NCBI RefSeq assembly: GCF_003352185.1
Contig: NZ_CP029608.1
Span: forward strand, 5,808,501 to 5,872,500
DNA from: Pseudomonas kribbensis
GTDB lineage: Bacteria; Pseudomonadota; Gammaproteobacteria; Pseudomonadales; Pseudomonadaceae
Direction: 5' to 3'
DNA length: 64,000 nucleotides
Numbering within the stretch: position 1 is the first letter of the stretch; every line of letters begins with the position of its first letter. The notes under the pieces are model-generated. The model saw only the letters and a list, made by a program, of their open reading frames with translations, was not told where the DNA came from and ran no database searches. The position numbers were made by a program, and so were the translations under genes. This document shows positions 27,101 to 38,635 of this stretch, in pieces.

Positions 27101-28804
27101 ATGTCCCAAGAATTCGATTACATCATTGTGGGTGCCGGTTCTGCCGGTAACACCCTGGCGACCCGTCTGACTGAAGACGAAGGCGTCACCGTCCTGCTGC
27201 TCGAAGCGGGCGGCCCGGACTATCGCATGGACTTCCGCACGCAAATGCCGGCCGCACTGGCCTTCCCGCTGCAGGGTCGTCGCTACAACTGGGCGTACGA
27301 AACCGATCCGGAACCGTACATGGACGGTCGTCGCATGGAATGCGGCCGCGGCAAGGGCCTCGGCGGTTCCTCGCTGATCAACGGCATGTGCTACATCCGT
27401 GGCAACGCGATGGACTACGACGGCTGGGCAAAACTGCCAGGCCTGGAAGACTGGACTTACCTCGACTGCCTGCCGTACTTCCGTAAAGCGGAAACTCGCG
27501 ACATCGGCCCGAACGACTACCACGGTGGCGAAGGCCCGGTCAGCGTGACCACGCCGAAGGCTGGCAACAACCCGCTGTTCCACGCCATGGTTGAAGCCGG
27601 CGTGCAGGCCGGTTACCCGCGCACCGAAGACTTGAACGGCTACCAGCAGGAAGGCTTCGGCCCGATGGACCGCACCGTGACGCCGAAAGGCCGTCGTGCT
27701 TCCACCGCCCGTGGTTACCTGGACGTGGCCAAGAAGCGTTCGACCCTGACCATCGTCACTCACGCCCTGACAGACAAGGTTCTGTTCGAAGGCAAACGCG
27801 CCATCGGCGTGCGTTACCTGGTCGGCGCTGCCGAAGAGCGCGTTGAAGCCCGCGCCCGCAAAGAAGTCATCGTCTGCTCCGGCGCGATCGCTTCGCCGCA
27901 ACTGCTGCAACGCTCCGGCGTCGGCCCGGCGAAACTGCTGGAAAGCCTCGACATCCCGGTCGTTCACGATCTGCCGGGCGTCGGCGAAAACCTGCAGGAT
28001 CACCTCGAGCTGTACCTGCAATTCGCCTGCACCCAACCAGTCTCGCTGTACCCGTCGCTGCTCTGGTACAACCAGCCGGCCATCGGTGCCGAGTGGCTGT
28101 TCAACGGCACCGGCATCGGCGCCAGCAACCAGTTCGAAGCCGGTGGTTTCATCCGCACCCGTCCGGAATTCGAATGGCCGAACATCCAGTACCACTTCCT
28201 GCCGGTAGCGATTAACTACAACGGCAGCAACGGTGTGAAAGAGCACGGTTTCCAGGCGCACATGGGTTCCATGCGTTCGCCGAGCCGTGGTCGCATCCAG
28301 GTCAAATCCAAGGATCCGCGCCAGCACCCGAGCATCCTGTTCAACTACATGGCCACCGAGCAGGACTGGCAGGAATTCCGCGACGGCATCCGCCTGACCC
28401 GTGAAATCATGCAACAGCCTGCACTGGACGCTTTCCGTGGCCGCGAAATCAGCCCGGGCATCGAAGTGCAAACCGATGAGCAGCTGGACAAGTTCATCCG
28501 CGAGCACGCCGAAACCGCGTTCCACCCGTCCTGCTCGTGCAAGATGGGCACCGACGAGATGGCGGTCGTGGACGGCCAGGGCCGCGTGCATGGCATGCAG
28601 GGTCTGCGTGTGGTCGATGCCTCGATCATGCCGATCATCACCACCGGCAACCTGAACGCGCCGACGATCATGATGGCCGAGAAAATCGCCGATAAGATCC
28701 GTGGCCGTCAGCCACTGCCACGCAGCAAGGCGCCGTACTACGTCGCTGGCGATGCGCCGGTGAAAGGCAAGGCACTGCGTGATGTGAGTGCTGTTGCTCA
28801 GTAA
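27101..28804 (+). CDS. betA: Choline dehydrogenase
   Basis: 567 residues of the GMC oxidoreductase family. The FAD motif [13 protein letters not shown] is at residue ~11, followed by [22 protein letters not shown]. The C-terminal catalytic region is HPSCSCKMG...[24 protein letters not shown]. It oxidises choline to betaine aldehyde. The ATG at 27101 follows GGAGG. Confidence 0.96.
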   Translation: MSQEFDYIIVGAGSAGNTLATRLTEDEGVTVLLLEAGGPDYRMDFRTQMPAALAFPLQGRRYNWAYETDPEPYMDGRRMECGRGKGLGGSSLINGMCYIRGNAMDYDGWAKLPGLEDWTYLDCLPYFRKAETRDIGPNDYHGGEGPVSVTTPKAGNNPLFHAMVEAGVQAGYPRTEDLNGYQQEGFGPMDRTVTPKGRRASTARGYLDVAKKRSTLTIVTHALTDKVLFEGKRAIGVRYLVGAAEERVEARARKEVIVCSGAIASPQLLQRSGVGPAKLLESLDIPVVHDLPGVGENLQDHLELYLQFACTQPVSLYPSLLWYNQPAIGAEWLFNGTGIGASNQFEAGGFIRTRPEFEWPNIQYHFLPVAINYNGSNGVKEHGFQAHMGSMRSPSRGRIQVKSKDPRQHPSILFNYMATEQDWQEFRDGIRLTREIMQQPALDAFRGREISPGIEVQTDEQLDKFIREHAETAFHPSCSCKMGTDEMAVVDGQGRVHGMQGLRVVDASIMPIITTGNLNAPTIMMAEKIADKIRGRQPLPRSKAPYYVAGDAPVKGKALRDVSAVAQ

Positions 28805-28828
28805 CTCGGCTACACCGCATCAAGGCTA

Positions 28829-28893
28829 ATCGCGAGCAGGCTCGCTCCCACATTTGGAATGCATTTCAACTGTGGGAGCGAGCTTGCTCCGGG
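28829..28893. repeat. REPIN after betA
   Basis: CGCGAGCAGGCTCGCTCCCACA (28831-28852) and its inverse TGTGGGAGCGAGCTTGCTCC (28871-28890) form a hairpin pair. The rest of the spacer to 29076 is pyrimidine-rich and shows no other feature. Confidence 0.85.
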
Positions 28894-29076
28894 CGGCGTT
28901 CCGACGATGGGGCCCTCACATTCAGCACAAATCCCTCTGCTTCAAGTAAATCCCCCTACACCCCCTCTTCACTTGATCCTACCCCGACGCAGGCCTACTC
29001 TAGTCCTCGCGCAATCATTTCACCCCTCCCCGCCGAATCCGCTTCGCCGCTTCTCCCATAACAAGGAGGTTCCCTG

Positions 29077-30519
29077 ATGTTCGATTTCCACCCCCAGCTC
29101 AAGCAGCGCTTCGCTGCCTTGCGCACGGGCGCCGAGTTTTTTTCCCTGCGGTATGTACGCGAGTCCGGCCAGTACCTGTCGGTGCGCAAGAACGTCGCCG
29201 AACCGCCGAGCCTGAGCCGCGACGAAGGCGCGATGCTCACCGTTCGCGTCAACGGCGTCGAAGCCTACGCCGCGACCAATGACCTGTCGCAACAAGGCCT
29301 GCAAGCCGCTCTCGAGCGCGCCGAACAGCAAGCCCGGCGGATCAAGCCCCACGCCCTGCTCGACCTGAGCCAGCAGCCGGTTTCCAGCGACCGTGCCGAT
29401 TACTTTTCACCCAATCTCGAACAACCCTTCCCGTCCCTGAGCGAATGCTTCGAGCTGCTCGGCGCGGAATCCGCCTCGGTGCCAAAGGATGAGCGCCTGG
29501 TGAATTGGGAAGTGAGCATCGGCATCACCCACGTCGAACAGATCTACCTGAGCAGCGCCGGGGCCGAATTGCGCCAGGCCCAGCGCTTCGTTTATCCAGG
29601 CCTGGACGTCACCGCTTACGATGGCAACGACAGTCAGACCCGCAGCCTCGGTCGTGAGAACTTCGGCCAGCAGGGCGGCGCCGACGTGATCAGCCGCTGC
29701 GGCTTGATCGGTGCCGGTCCGCAAGTCGCCGATCAGGCGCTGCAACTGCTGCTCGCGCCGAACACCCCGCAAGGCCCACGCGACCTGCTGCTGATGCCGG
29801 ATCAGATGATGCTGCAGATCCACGAATCCATCGGTCACCCGCTGGAGCTGGACCGGATTCTCGGCGACGAGCGCAATTACGCCGGCACCAGTTTCGTCAA
29901 AGCCTCGGACTTCGGCAGCCTGCAATACGGCTCGAAGCTGCTCAACGTGACCTTCGATCCGGACATTCCCGAAGAGCTGGCAAGCTACGGCCACGATGAC
30001 GACGGCTCCAGGGCCAGCAAGCAATTCCTGATTCGCGAAGGTCTGTTGGTCCGGCCGCTGGGCGGTGCGCTGTCGCAGTTCCGCGCGGGCCTGGACGGTG
30101 TCGCCAACAGCCGCGCCTGCGGCTGGAACCGACCGCCGATCGACCGCATGGCCAACCTCAACATCGAGCCGGGCGACCAGTCGCTGGAGCAACTGATCGG
30201 CGGCATCGAAAACGGCATCCTGATGAGCACCAACCGTTCGTGGTCGATCGACGACGCGCGGAACAAATTCCAGTTCGGCTGCGAATGGGGCCAGTTGATT
30301 GAAAACGGCGAACTCAAAGGCGTGGTGAAAAACCCCAACTACCGGGGCATTTCCGCGCACTTCTGGAAGAGCCTGCGCGCGGTCGGCAACGCCGGCACCA
30401 CCAAAGTGCTGGGCACGCCGAACTGCGGCAAGGGCGAACCGAACCAGGTGATCCGCGTCGGCCACGCTTCGCCGGCCTGCGTGTTCAGCAATGTTGATGT
30501 GTTTGGGGGAGACGCCTGA
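29077..30519 (+). CDS. TldD-like metalloprotease (paralogue)
   Basis: 480 residues of the TldD/PmbA family. The zinc motif HESIGH (H249, E250, H254) marks it as the catalytic TldD-type subunit. In the classical pair TldD and TldE form a heterodimer that trims small peptides such as microcin B17. This copy sits with a TldE-like gene, overlapping it by one base. No peptide precursor is visible next to it, so the substrate is unknown. Confidence 0.88.
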   Translation: MFDFHPQLKQRFAALRTGAEFFSLRYVRESGQYLSVRKNVAEPPSLSRDEGAMLTVRVNGVEAYAATNDLSQQGLQAALERAEQQARRIKPHALLDLSQQPVSSDRADYFSPNLEQPFPSLSECFELLGAESASVPKDERLVNWEVSIGITHVEQIYLSSAGAELRQAQRFVYPGLDVTAYDGNDSQTRSLGRENFGQQGGADVISRCGLIGAGPQVADQALQLLLAPNTPQGPRDLLLMPDQMMLQIHESIGHPLELDRILGDERNYAGTSFVKASDFGSLQYGSKLLNVTFDPDIPEELASYGHDDDGSRASKQFLIREGLLVRPLGGALSQFRAGLDGVANSRACGWNRPPIDRMANLNIEPGDQSLEQLIGGIENGILMSTNRSWSIDDARNKFQFGCEWGQLIENGELKGVVKNPNYRGISAHFWKSLRAVGNAGTTKVLGTPNCGKGEPNQVIRVGHASPACVFSNVDVFGGDA

Positions 30520-31856
30520 TGAGTATTTCCAAGAGCCAGGTCGAGGCCTTCAAGGTGCTGGTCAACTGGCTGCGCGATGCCGTGCGCGAGCCGGAACAGT
30601 TCACGCTGAGTTACGACGCCGAATCGTCGGCCTTCGTGCGCTTCAACCACGCCAAGGTGCGTCAGGCCGGGCAAGTGCAACAAGCCGGTATCGGTCTGAA
30701 ACTGATCGACGATGGCCGCCATGCCGACCTGCACATCACCCTGTCCGGCGAGCAATCGACTGACCTGCAACGCCTCGCCGAAGGCCTGCAACAACTGCGC
30801 GAAACCCTGCCGCTGCTCCCGCAGGATCCGTACCTGCTGCTCAACCACAACGGCTGGCAGAGCCAGAATGTGCAGGAACATCCGCTGCCGGACACCGAGC
30901 AGGTGGTCGCTGAAATCGCCGAGGCGGCCGAAGGGCTGGATCTGGTCGGTTTCTATGCCGCCGGTCCCATCAGCCGTGGTTTCGCCAGTTCCTCGGGGGC
31001 ATTCGGCTGGCATCAGGCCAACAGTTTCAACTTCGACTTCAGCCTGTTCCACGAGAACGGCGAAGCGGTGAAAGCCAGCTATGCCGGACACGAGTGGAGC
31101 AGCGAAGGTTTCGCCAAGCGTTTCCAGCAGGCCCGCGAGCAGCTTGAGTTTCTCGGTCGTCCGTTGCGCACCCTGCCACCGGGACAATACCGCGCCTATC
31201 TGGCACCGGCAGCCCTGGAAGAAATCATGGGCATGTTGTGCTGGGGCGGTTTCTCGGCGCAGTCGATTGCCAGCAAGAGCAGCCCGTTGCAGAAACTGTA
31301 TGCCGGCGATCAGACGTTCAGTCCACTGGTGTCCCTCGACGAAAAAGTCAGCGGCTCGCTGAGCCCGGCGTTTTCCGGCGAAGGCTACCCGCGCAGCGAT
31401 CTGCGGTTGATCATCGAAGGCAAGGCCGGCGAGCAACTGGTGGGATCGCGCAGTGCTGCCGAATACGGCCTGACGGCCAACGGTGCCGGCGGTGGCGAAT
31501 CACCGAGCGCGCTGAACATGGGCGCCGGTGATCTGCCGCAGACCGAAATCCTCAAGCAACTGGGCACCGGGCTGTATATCAGCAACCTGTGGTACCTGAA
31601 CTTCTCGGATCAACCGGCGGCGCGCCTGACCGGCATGACCCGGTTTGCCACGTTCTGGGTCGAGAACGGCGAGATTCAGGCGCCGGTCAGCACCATGCGT
31701 TTCGACGACAGTGCCTACAGCCTGCTGGGTTCGCAGCTGGAAGCATTGACTGCCGAGCGTGAGTTGCTGCTGTCGGCAAGCACCTACAGTCAGCGCAATA
31801 CCTCGTCGGCATTGCTGCCGGGGGCGCTGGTGAGCCGATTGACCTTGACCTTGTAA
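30519..31856 (+). CDS. TldE/PmbA-like partner subunit
   Basis: 445 residues of the same family without the HExxxH motif, as expected for the non-catalytic partner. The C-terminal region SDLRLIIEGKAGEQLVGSRSAAEYGL and a GTGLYISNLWYLNFSD segment fit the family. The ATG overlaps the preceding stop (TGATG), so the two subunits are coupled. Confidence 0.87.
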   Translation: MSISKSQVEAFKVLVNWLRDAVREPEQFTLSYDAESSAFVRFNHAKVRQAGQVQQAGIGLKLIDDGRHADLHITLSGEQSTDLQRLAEGLQQLRETLPLLPQDPYLLLNHNGWQSQNVQEHPLPDTEQVVAEIAEAAEGLDLVGFYAAGPISRGFASSSGAFGWHQANSFNFDFSLFHENGEAVKASYAGHEWSSEGFAKRFQQAREQLEFLGRPLRTLPPGQYRAYLAPAALEEIMGMLCWGGFSAQSIASKSSPLQKLYAGDQTFSPLVSLDEKVSGSLSPAFSGEGYPRSDLRLIIEGKAGEQLVGSRSAAEYGLTANGAGGGESPSALNMGAGDLPQTEILKQLGTGLYISNLWYLNFSDQPAARLTGMTRFATFWVENGEIQAPVSTMRFDDSAYSLLGSQLEALTAERELLLSASTYSQRNTSSALLPGALVSRLTLTL

Positions 31857-31860
31857 AAGC

Positions 31861-31924
31861 ATCGCGAGCAGGCTCGCTCCCACAGGTTCGCGCAGTCCAT
31901 GTGGGAGCGAGCCTGCTCGCGATG
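31861..31924. repeat. REPIN
   Basis: ATCGCGAGCAGGCTCGCTCC and its inverse flank about 20 bp; the two arms pair nearly perfectly. It lies between the TldE-like gene and the transporter gene. Confidence 0.87.
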
Positions 31925-31964
31925 AAGTCACCCCGGACTTACTGCACCCATCACCAGAGGTTCC

Positions 31965-33404
31965 ATGCCCAACCGCCCGCCTCTCGACGCCATCACCGCC
32001 CGCTGGTTGCCGTGGGTCGTCGCCATCGCTTTCTTCATGCAGTCCCTCGACGGGACCATCCTCAACACCGCGCTGCCGGCCATGGCCAGGGATCTGGCCG
32101 AAGACCCGCTGCGCATGCAAGGTGTGGTCATCGCCTACATGCTCACCGTGGCGTTGCTGATTCCGGCCTCGGGCTGGATCGCCGACCGCTTCGGCACCAA
32201 GAAGATCTTTTTCGGCGCAATCCTGCTGTTCAGCATCGGCTCGCTGCTCTGCGCCCTGTCGAGCAGCCTGACCATGCTGGTCGGCGCCCGGGTGATTCAG
32301 GGCCTCGGCGGTGCACTGATGCTGCCGGTCGGGCGATTGGTGGTACTGCGCGCGTACCCGCGTTCGGAGCTGGTGCGGATCATGGGTTTCATCACCATTC
32401 CCGGCCTGCTCGGGCCTCTGATCGGCCCGACCATGGGCGGCTGGATGGTGCAGTACCTGACGTGGCACTGGATCTTTCTGATCAACCTGCCGGTCGGCGT
32501 CATCGGCTGCTATGCGGTGTGGAAGTTCATTCCCGACCTGCGCGGCACCGAGCGCACACGCTTCGATAGCCTCGGTTTCCTGCTGTTCGGCGCGGCGATG
32601 ATTCTGATCACCATCGCCATGGAAGGCCTTGGCGAATTGCATCTGCCGCACCTGCGGGTGATGTTGCTGCTGTTCGGTGGCATGGCCTGTCTGGCGGCGT
32701 ACTGGCTGCGCGCCGGACGTGTCGAGAATCCGCTGTTCGCGCCTTCGCTGTTCAAGACCCGGACGTTTGCAGTGGGGATCATCGGTAACCTGTTCGCCCG
32801 TCTGGGCAGCGGCGCGTTGCCGTTTCTGGTGCCGTTGCTGCTGCAAGTGGCGCTGGGTTATTCACCGTCGCAGGCCGGGATGAGCATGCTGCCGCTGGCC
32901 GCCGCAGCGATGTTTGCCAAGTGGATGGCGCGGCCGCTGATCGAACGTCTCGGCTATCGCATCGTGCTCACCGGCAACACGCTGGCGCTGGGGATCATGC
33001 TGGCGAGCATGGGCCTGGTCAGCGAGCAGACACCGTATTGGCTGTTGTTGTGCCTGCTGGCGATTCTCGGCGCGATCAACTCGCTGCAGTTCACCGCGAT
33101 GAACACCGTAACTCTGATCGATCTCGACGACGCCAGCGCCAGCAGCGGCAACAGTCTGCTGTCGGTGGTTGCGCAGTTGTCGCTGAGCCTCGGGGTAGCC
33201 TGCGCCGGTGCCTTGCTCGGTGGTTTCACGGCGGAAATCGGCAATGATGGCGTTGAAACCGTGCTGGGCGCGTTCCAGCTGACGTTCGTGACCGTGGGTG
33301 TCATGGCGATGCTGGCGGCGACCATCTTCTCGCAACTTTCGAAAGAGGACGGGCGGCGCGTCAAACGTCCCGATGAACATCCCGACGAACACATCGAACA
33401 TTAA
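31965..33404 (+). CDS. MFS drug:H+ antiporter (DHA2/EmrB-QacA type, MdtD-like)
   Basis: 479 residues with about 14 hydrophobic segments. Motif A is GWIADRFGTKKIFFGA and the DHA2 motif C region is GLLGPLIGPTMGGWMVQY, with the N-terminal MQSLDGTILNTALPAMARDL typical of multidrug exporters. The C-terminal tail is hydrophilic. Substrate not predictable. Confidence 0.88.
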   Translation: MPNRPPLDAITARWLPWVVAIAFFMQSLDGTILNTALPAMARDLAEDPLRMQGVVIAYMLTVALLIPASGWIADRFGTKKIFFGAILLFSIGSLLCALSSSLTMLVGARVIQGLGGALMLPVGRLVVLRAYPRSELVRIMGFITIPGLLGPLIGPTMGGWMVQYLTWHWIFLINLPVGVIGCYAVWKFIPDLRGTERTRFDSLGFLLFGAAMILITIAMEGLGELHLPHLRVMLLLFGGMACLAAYWLRAGRVENPLFAPSLFKTRTFAVGIIGNLFARLGSGALPFLVPLLLQVALGYSPSQAGMSMLPLAAAAMFAKWMARPLIERLGYRIVLTGNTLALGIMLASMGLVSEQTPYWLLLCLLAILGAINSLQFTAMNTVTLIDLDDASASSGNSLLSVVAQLSLSLGVACAGALLGGFTAEIGNDGVETVLGAFQLTFVTVGVMAMLAATIFSQLSKEDGRRVKRPDEHPDEHIEH

Positions 33405-33484
33405 TCGCTGTTCGTCCAGAACTTTCGAGGAAAGTGGCACGGGGCTGCTACACTGCGCGACATTTTGTTTTGCAGGCCAGTCCC

Positions 33485-34870
<1,386 letters not shown>

Positions 34871-34872
34871 GC

Positions 34873-34894
34873 GATCTTCCATCCAAGGAAGATC
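34873..34894 (+). other. Hairpin immediately after dbpA
   Basis: GATCTTCC (34873-34880) pairs with GGAAGATC (34887-34894) two bases after the dbpA stop. No T-run follows, so it is a weak terminator at best. Confidence 0.5.
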
Positions 34895-34895
34895 C

Positions 34896-34989
34896 CCTGT
34901 GGGAGCGAGCCTGCTCGCGATGGCGGACTGTCAGCCAACAACTATGTTGCATGTGCCGACCACATCGCGAGCAGGCTCGCTCCCACATT
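34896..34989. repeat. REPIN
   Basis: CTGTGGGAGCGAGCCTGCTC and its inverse GAGCAGGCTCGCTCCCACA flank about 45 bp between dbpA and the next gene. Confidence 0.87.
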
Positions 34990-35028
34990 GGTTTCCGGTG
35001 AATTTGAATTTTGTGTGAGGACACCGTT

Positions 35029-36207
35029 TTGCGCTCTACCGAAGTCGTGATCATTGGCGCTGGCGCCGCAGGGTTGATGTGTGCACTGACCGCCGCCGGG
35101 CGTGGGCGTCAGGTGTTGCTGCTCGACCACGCGAACAAGGCCGGCAAGAAAATCCTGATGTCCGGCGGTGGGCGCTGCAACTTCACCAACATGTACACCG
35201 AGCCGAGCAATTTCCTTTCGCAGAATTCGCACTTCTGCAAATCCGCGCTGGCCCGCTACACCCAGTGGGATTTCATCGGCATGGTCGCCAAGCACGGCGT
35301 GCCGTATCACGAGAAGAAACTCGGCCAGTTGTTCTGCGATAACAAATCCAGCGACATCCTCGGCATGCTGCTGGACGAGTGCGATCAGGTCGGCGTCAAC
35401 CTGCATCTGGACACCTCGATCCAGACCATCGAGAAAGTCGAGGGCGGTTACCTGCTCGACACCACCCTTGGCCAGATCCGGTGCCAGTCGCTGGTGATCG
35501 CCACCGGCGGCCTGTCGATTCCGACGTTGGGCGCCACCGGTTTCGGTTATCAGGTCGCCAAACAGTTCGGCCACGACCTGCTGCCGACCCGCGCCGGTCT
35601 GGTGCCGTTCACCATCACCGATCAGCTCAAGGACCTGTGCACCGAACTGTCCGGCACCTCGGTGGATTGCCTGGTCAGCTGCAATGACCAGAGCTTTCGC
35701 GAGAACATCCTGTTCACTCACCGCGGCCTCAGCGGCCCGGCGATTCTGCAGATTTCCTCGTTCTGGGAATCCGGTGACACGGTCGAGATCAACCTGCTGC
35801 CCGATCACGACGCCGCGAGCTGGCTGCAACAGCAGACCGCCGAACGCCCGAACAGCGAACTGAAAACCCTGCTCGGTGAAATCTTCACCAAGAAGATGGC
35901 CAACCTGCTGGCGGACAACTGGTTCGTCTCCAAACCGATGAAGCAGTACACCCACGCCGAACTGGCGGACATCGCCGAGAAACTCGGCAGCTGGAAAGTC
36001 GTCCCTGCCGGCACCGAAGGCTACCGCACTGCCGAAGTCACCCTCGGTGGCGTCGACACCCGCGAAGTCTCGTCCAAGACCATGGAATCGCTGAAAAGCC
36101 CGGGCCTGTACTTTGTCGGCGAAGTGCTGGATGTCACCGGGCATCTGGGCGGTTTCAACTTCCAGTGGGCCTGGGCCTCTGGCTACGCCGCCGCGCAGTA
36201 CGTCTGA
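35029..36207 (+). CDS. YhiN/HI0933-family FAD flavoprotein
   Basis: 392 residues. The dinucleotide motif is IIGAGAAGLMCALTAAGRG near the N-terminus, followed by the family hallmark KKILMSGGGRCNFTN. The C-terminal FAD segment is YFVGEVLDVTGHLGGFNFQWAWASG. Physiological substrate unknown. The TTG at 35029 is chosen as start because TGAGG lies at proper distance and the domain begins right after; a TTG at 35011 is less likely. Confidence 0.88.
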   Translation: MRSTEVVIIGAGAAGLMCALTAAGRGRQVLLLDHANKAGKKILMSGGGRCNFTNMYTEPSNFLSQNSHFCKSALARYTQWDFIGMVAKHGVPYHEKKLGQLFCDNKSSDILGMLLDECDQVGVNLHLDTSIQTIEKVEGGYLLDTTLGQIRCQSLVIATGGLSIPTLGATGFGYQVAKQFGHDLLPTRAGLVPFTITDQLKDLCTELSGTSVDCLVSCNDQSFRENILFTHRGLSGPAILQISSFWESGDTVEINLLPDHDAASWLQQQTAERPNSELKTLLGEIFTKKMANLLADNWFVSKPMKQYTHAELADIAEKLGSWKVVPAGTEGYRTAEVTLGGVDTREVSSKTMESLKSPGLYFVGEVLDVTGHLGGFNFQWAWASGYAAAQYV

Positions 36208-36221
36208 CAAACACAAATCAA

Positions 36222-36330
36222 ACTGTGGGAGCGAGCTTGCTCGCGAAAGAGGAATGTCATTCAACATATGTGTCGACTGACAGAATACATTCGTCGGATC
36301 GCCGCCCGGAGCAAGCTCGCTCCCACATTT
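36222..36330. repeat. REPIN
   Basis: CTGTGGGAGCGAGCTTGCTC and its inverse GAGCAAGCTCGCTCCCACA flank about 65 bp. The remaining spacer to 36445 shows no gene. Confidence 0.85.
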
Positions 36331-36445
36331 GCTATCGCCGAAGCTGTAGGGAACACTTTTTGCTGTCAGATGTGATCGGCGCCATTGCGTCGGCGTCATT
36401 ACTGGCTCAATTTAGCGGCATCGCCTCGGAAGGCCTTCGCACTTC

Positions 36446-38629
36446 ATGTCCTCGACCTCGTTTCGTCAGTCTTTGCGGCGCCTGTGGGCGCTGGATAAAT
36501 TCAGCTACAGCGTGCGGGTGTTCATCGCCCTGACCGGCAGCATGGCGCTGTGCTGGTATCAGGATGAAATGGGGCTGCTGATCCCGCTGTTCCTCGGGAT
36601 CATCGCCAGCGCCCTGGCCGAGACCGACGACAGTTGGCAGGGCCGCCTCAATGCCCTGGCGGTGACGCTGGTGTGTTTCAGCGTTGCGGCGTTGTCCGTG
36701 GAATTGCTGTTCCCCTACCCCGTCGTGTTCGTCATCGCTTTGGCGCTGGCCAGTTTCGGCCTGACCATGCTCGGTGCGCTCGGCGAGCGTTATGGCGCGA
36801 TTGCTTCGGCGACGCTGATTCTTTCCGTCTACACCATGATCGGCGTGGACCAGCGCGGTGGAGCGGTCACGGATTTCTGGCACGAGCCGATGCTGCTGGT
36901 GGCCGGTGCCGCGTGGTACGGCCTGCTGTCGGTTTTGTGGCAGGCGATGTTCTCCAACCAGCCGGTGCAGCAGAGCCTGGCGCGGCTGTTCCGTGAACTG
37001 GGTTATTACCTGAAGTTGAAAGCCTCTCTGTTCGAGCCGATCCGTCAGCTGGACGTCGAAGCGCGGCGACTGGAACTGGCCCAGCAAAACGGCCGGGTGG
37101 TGGCGGCACTCAACAGCGCCAAGGAAATCATTCTCCATCGGGTCGGCAACGGTCGCCCCGGCTCGAAAGTCAGCCGTTACCTGAAGCTTTACTTCCTCGC
37201 CCAGGACATTCACGAACGCGCCAGTTCTTCGCACTACCCTTACAACGCGCTGGCAGAGGCGTTTTTCCATAGCGACGTGCTGTTCCGCTGCCAACGCCTG
37301 CTGCGCCAGCAAGGCAAGGCCTGCCGGGCGCTGGCCGAGTCGATCCAGATGCGCCAGCCATTCATCTACGACGCGACATTCGCCGAAGCCCTGAGCGACC
37401 TGCACGCTTCCCTCGAACACCTGCGCATCCAGAGCAACCCGGCCTGGCGCGGGCTGCTGCGCTCGCTGCGGGCACTGGCGGCCAACCTCGGCACACTCGA
37501 CCGCTTGCTCAGCGATGCCAGCAACCCGGATGCGCTGGCCGATGCCACCGACAGCAGCCTGCTCGACCGTTCGCCGCGCAACTTCAAGGATGTCCTGACG
37601 CGTCTGCGCACGCAGCTGACGCCAACGTCATTGCTGTTCCGCCATGCCCTGCGCCTGCCGCTGGCGCTGAGTATCGGTTACGGCATGGTGCATCTGATTC
37701 ACCCATCGCAAGGCTACTGGATCATCCTCACCACGCTGTTTGTCTGCCAGCCGAACTACGGCGCCACACGGCGCAAACTCGGCCAGCGGATTCTCGGCAC
37801 CGCCATCGGCCTGACCATCGCCTGGGCGCTGTTCGATCTGTTTCCGAGCCCGCTGGTGCAGTCGTGCTTCGCCATCGCCGCCGGTGTGGTGTTCTTTACC
37901 AACCGCACCACCCGCTACACCGTGGCGACCGCTGCGATCACGATCATGGTGCTGTTCTGCTTCAACCAGGTCGGCGACGGCTACGGGCTGTTTGTCCCAC
38001 GCCTGTTCGATACCCTGCTCGGCAGCCTGATCGCAGGCCTGACGGTGATCCTGTTCCTGCCGGACTGGCAGGGTCGGCGCCTGAACAAGGTGCTGGCCAA
38101 CACCCTGACCTGCAACAGCATCTACCTGCGCCAGATCATGCAGCAATACGCCGCCGGCAAGAGCGACGACCTCGCCTATCGCCTCGCCCGGCGTAACGCG
38201 CACAACGCCGACGCGGCGCTGTCGACCACGCTGGCGAACATGCTGATGGAGCCGGGGCATTTCCGCAAAGAGGCCGACGTCGGGTTCCGCTTCCTGGTGC
38301 TGTCGCACACCTTGCTCAGTTATCTGTCGGGCCTTGGCGCGCACCGGGAAACCCAGTTGCCGGCCGAGGTGCGTGAACATCTGATCGATGGCGCCGGGGT
38401 GAAACTGGCCAGCAGCATCGACGAGATCGCCCAGGGGCTGGCGAGCAAGCAGCCGATTGCGATCCAGAGCGATGAGGAAGAAGCGCTGGCCAATGAGCTT
38501 GAGCAAATGGCGGACGAGATCGATGAAGGCCAACGGCTGGTGCAGACGCAACTGGCGCTGATCTGCCGTCAGCTAGGCCCGTTGCGGACGCTGGCGGCGC
38601 ACTTGATCAAGGACACCGCCGAGGATTGA
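36446..38629 (+). CDS. yccS: FUSC-family inner-membrane protein, YccS-like
   Basis: 727 residues with two membrane clusters (roughly residues 25-175 and 400-520), each followed by a long helical cytoplasmic part. This is the YccS/YhfK arrangement of the FUSC fusaric-acid-resistance-like superfamily. Transport or structural role unproven. Confidence 0.88.
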   Translation: MSSTSFRQSLRRLWALDKFSYSVRVFIALTGSMALCWYQDEMGLLIPLFLGIIASALAETDDSWQGRLNALAVTLVCFSVAALSVELLFPYPVVFVIALALASFGLTMLGALGERYGAIASATLILSVYTMIGVDQRGGAVTDFWHEPMLLVAGAAWYGLLSVLWQAMFSNQPVQQSLARLFRELGYYLKLKASLFEPIRQLDVEARRLELAQQNGRVVAALNSAKEIILHRVGNGRPGSKVSRYLKLYFLAQDIHERASSSHYPYNALAEAFFHSDVLFRCQRLLRQQGKACRALAESIQMRQPFIYDATFAEALSDLHASLEHLRIQSNPAWRGLLRSLRALAANLGTLDRLLSDASNPDALADATDSSLLDRSPRNFKDVLTRLRTQLTPTSLLFRHALRLPLALSIGYGMVHLIHPSQGYWIILTTLFVCQPNYGATRRKLGQRILGTAIGLTIAWALFDLFPSPLVQSCFAIAAGVVFFTNRTTRYTVATAAITIMVLFCFNQVGDGYGLFVPRLFDTLLGSLIAGLTVILFLPDWQGRRLNKVLANTLTCNSIYLRQIMQQYAAGKSDDLAYRLARRNAHNADAALSTTLANMLMEPGHFRKEADVGFRFLVLSHTLLSYLSGLGAHRETQLPAEVREHLIDGAGVKLASSIDEIAQGLASKQPIAIQSDEEEALANELEQMADEIDEGQRLVQTQLALICRQLGPLRTLAAHLIKDTAED

Positions 38630-38635
38630 GTCGCT

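Noticed and set aside
25474..28591. Long minus-strand frames opposite betB and betA
   Set aside because: They are shadows of the plus-strand genes caused by GC-rich codon use; no domain is recognisable.
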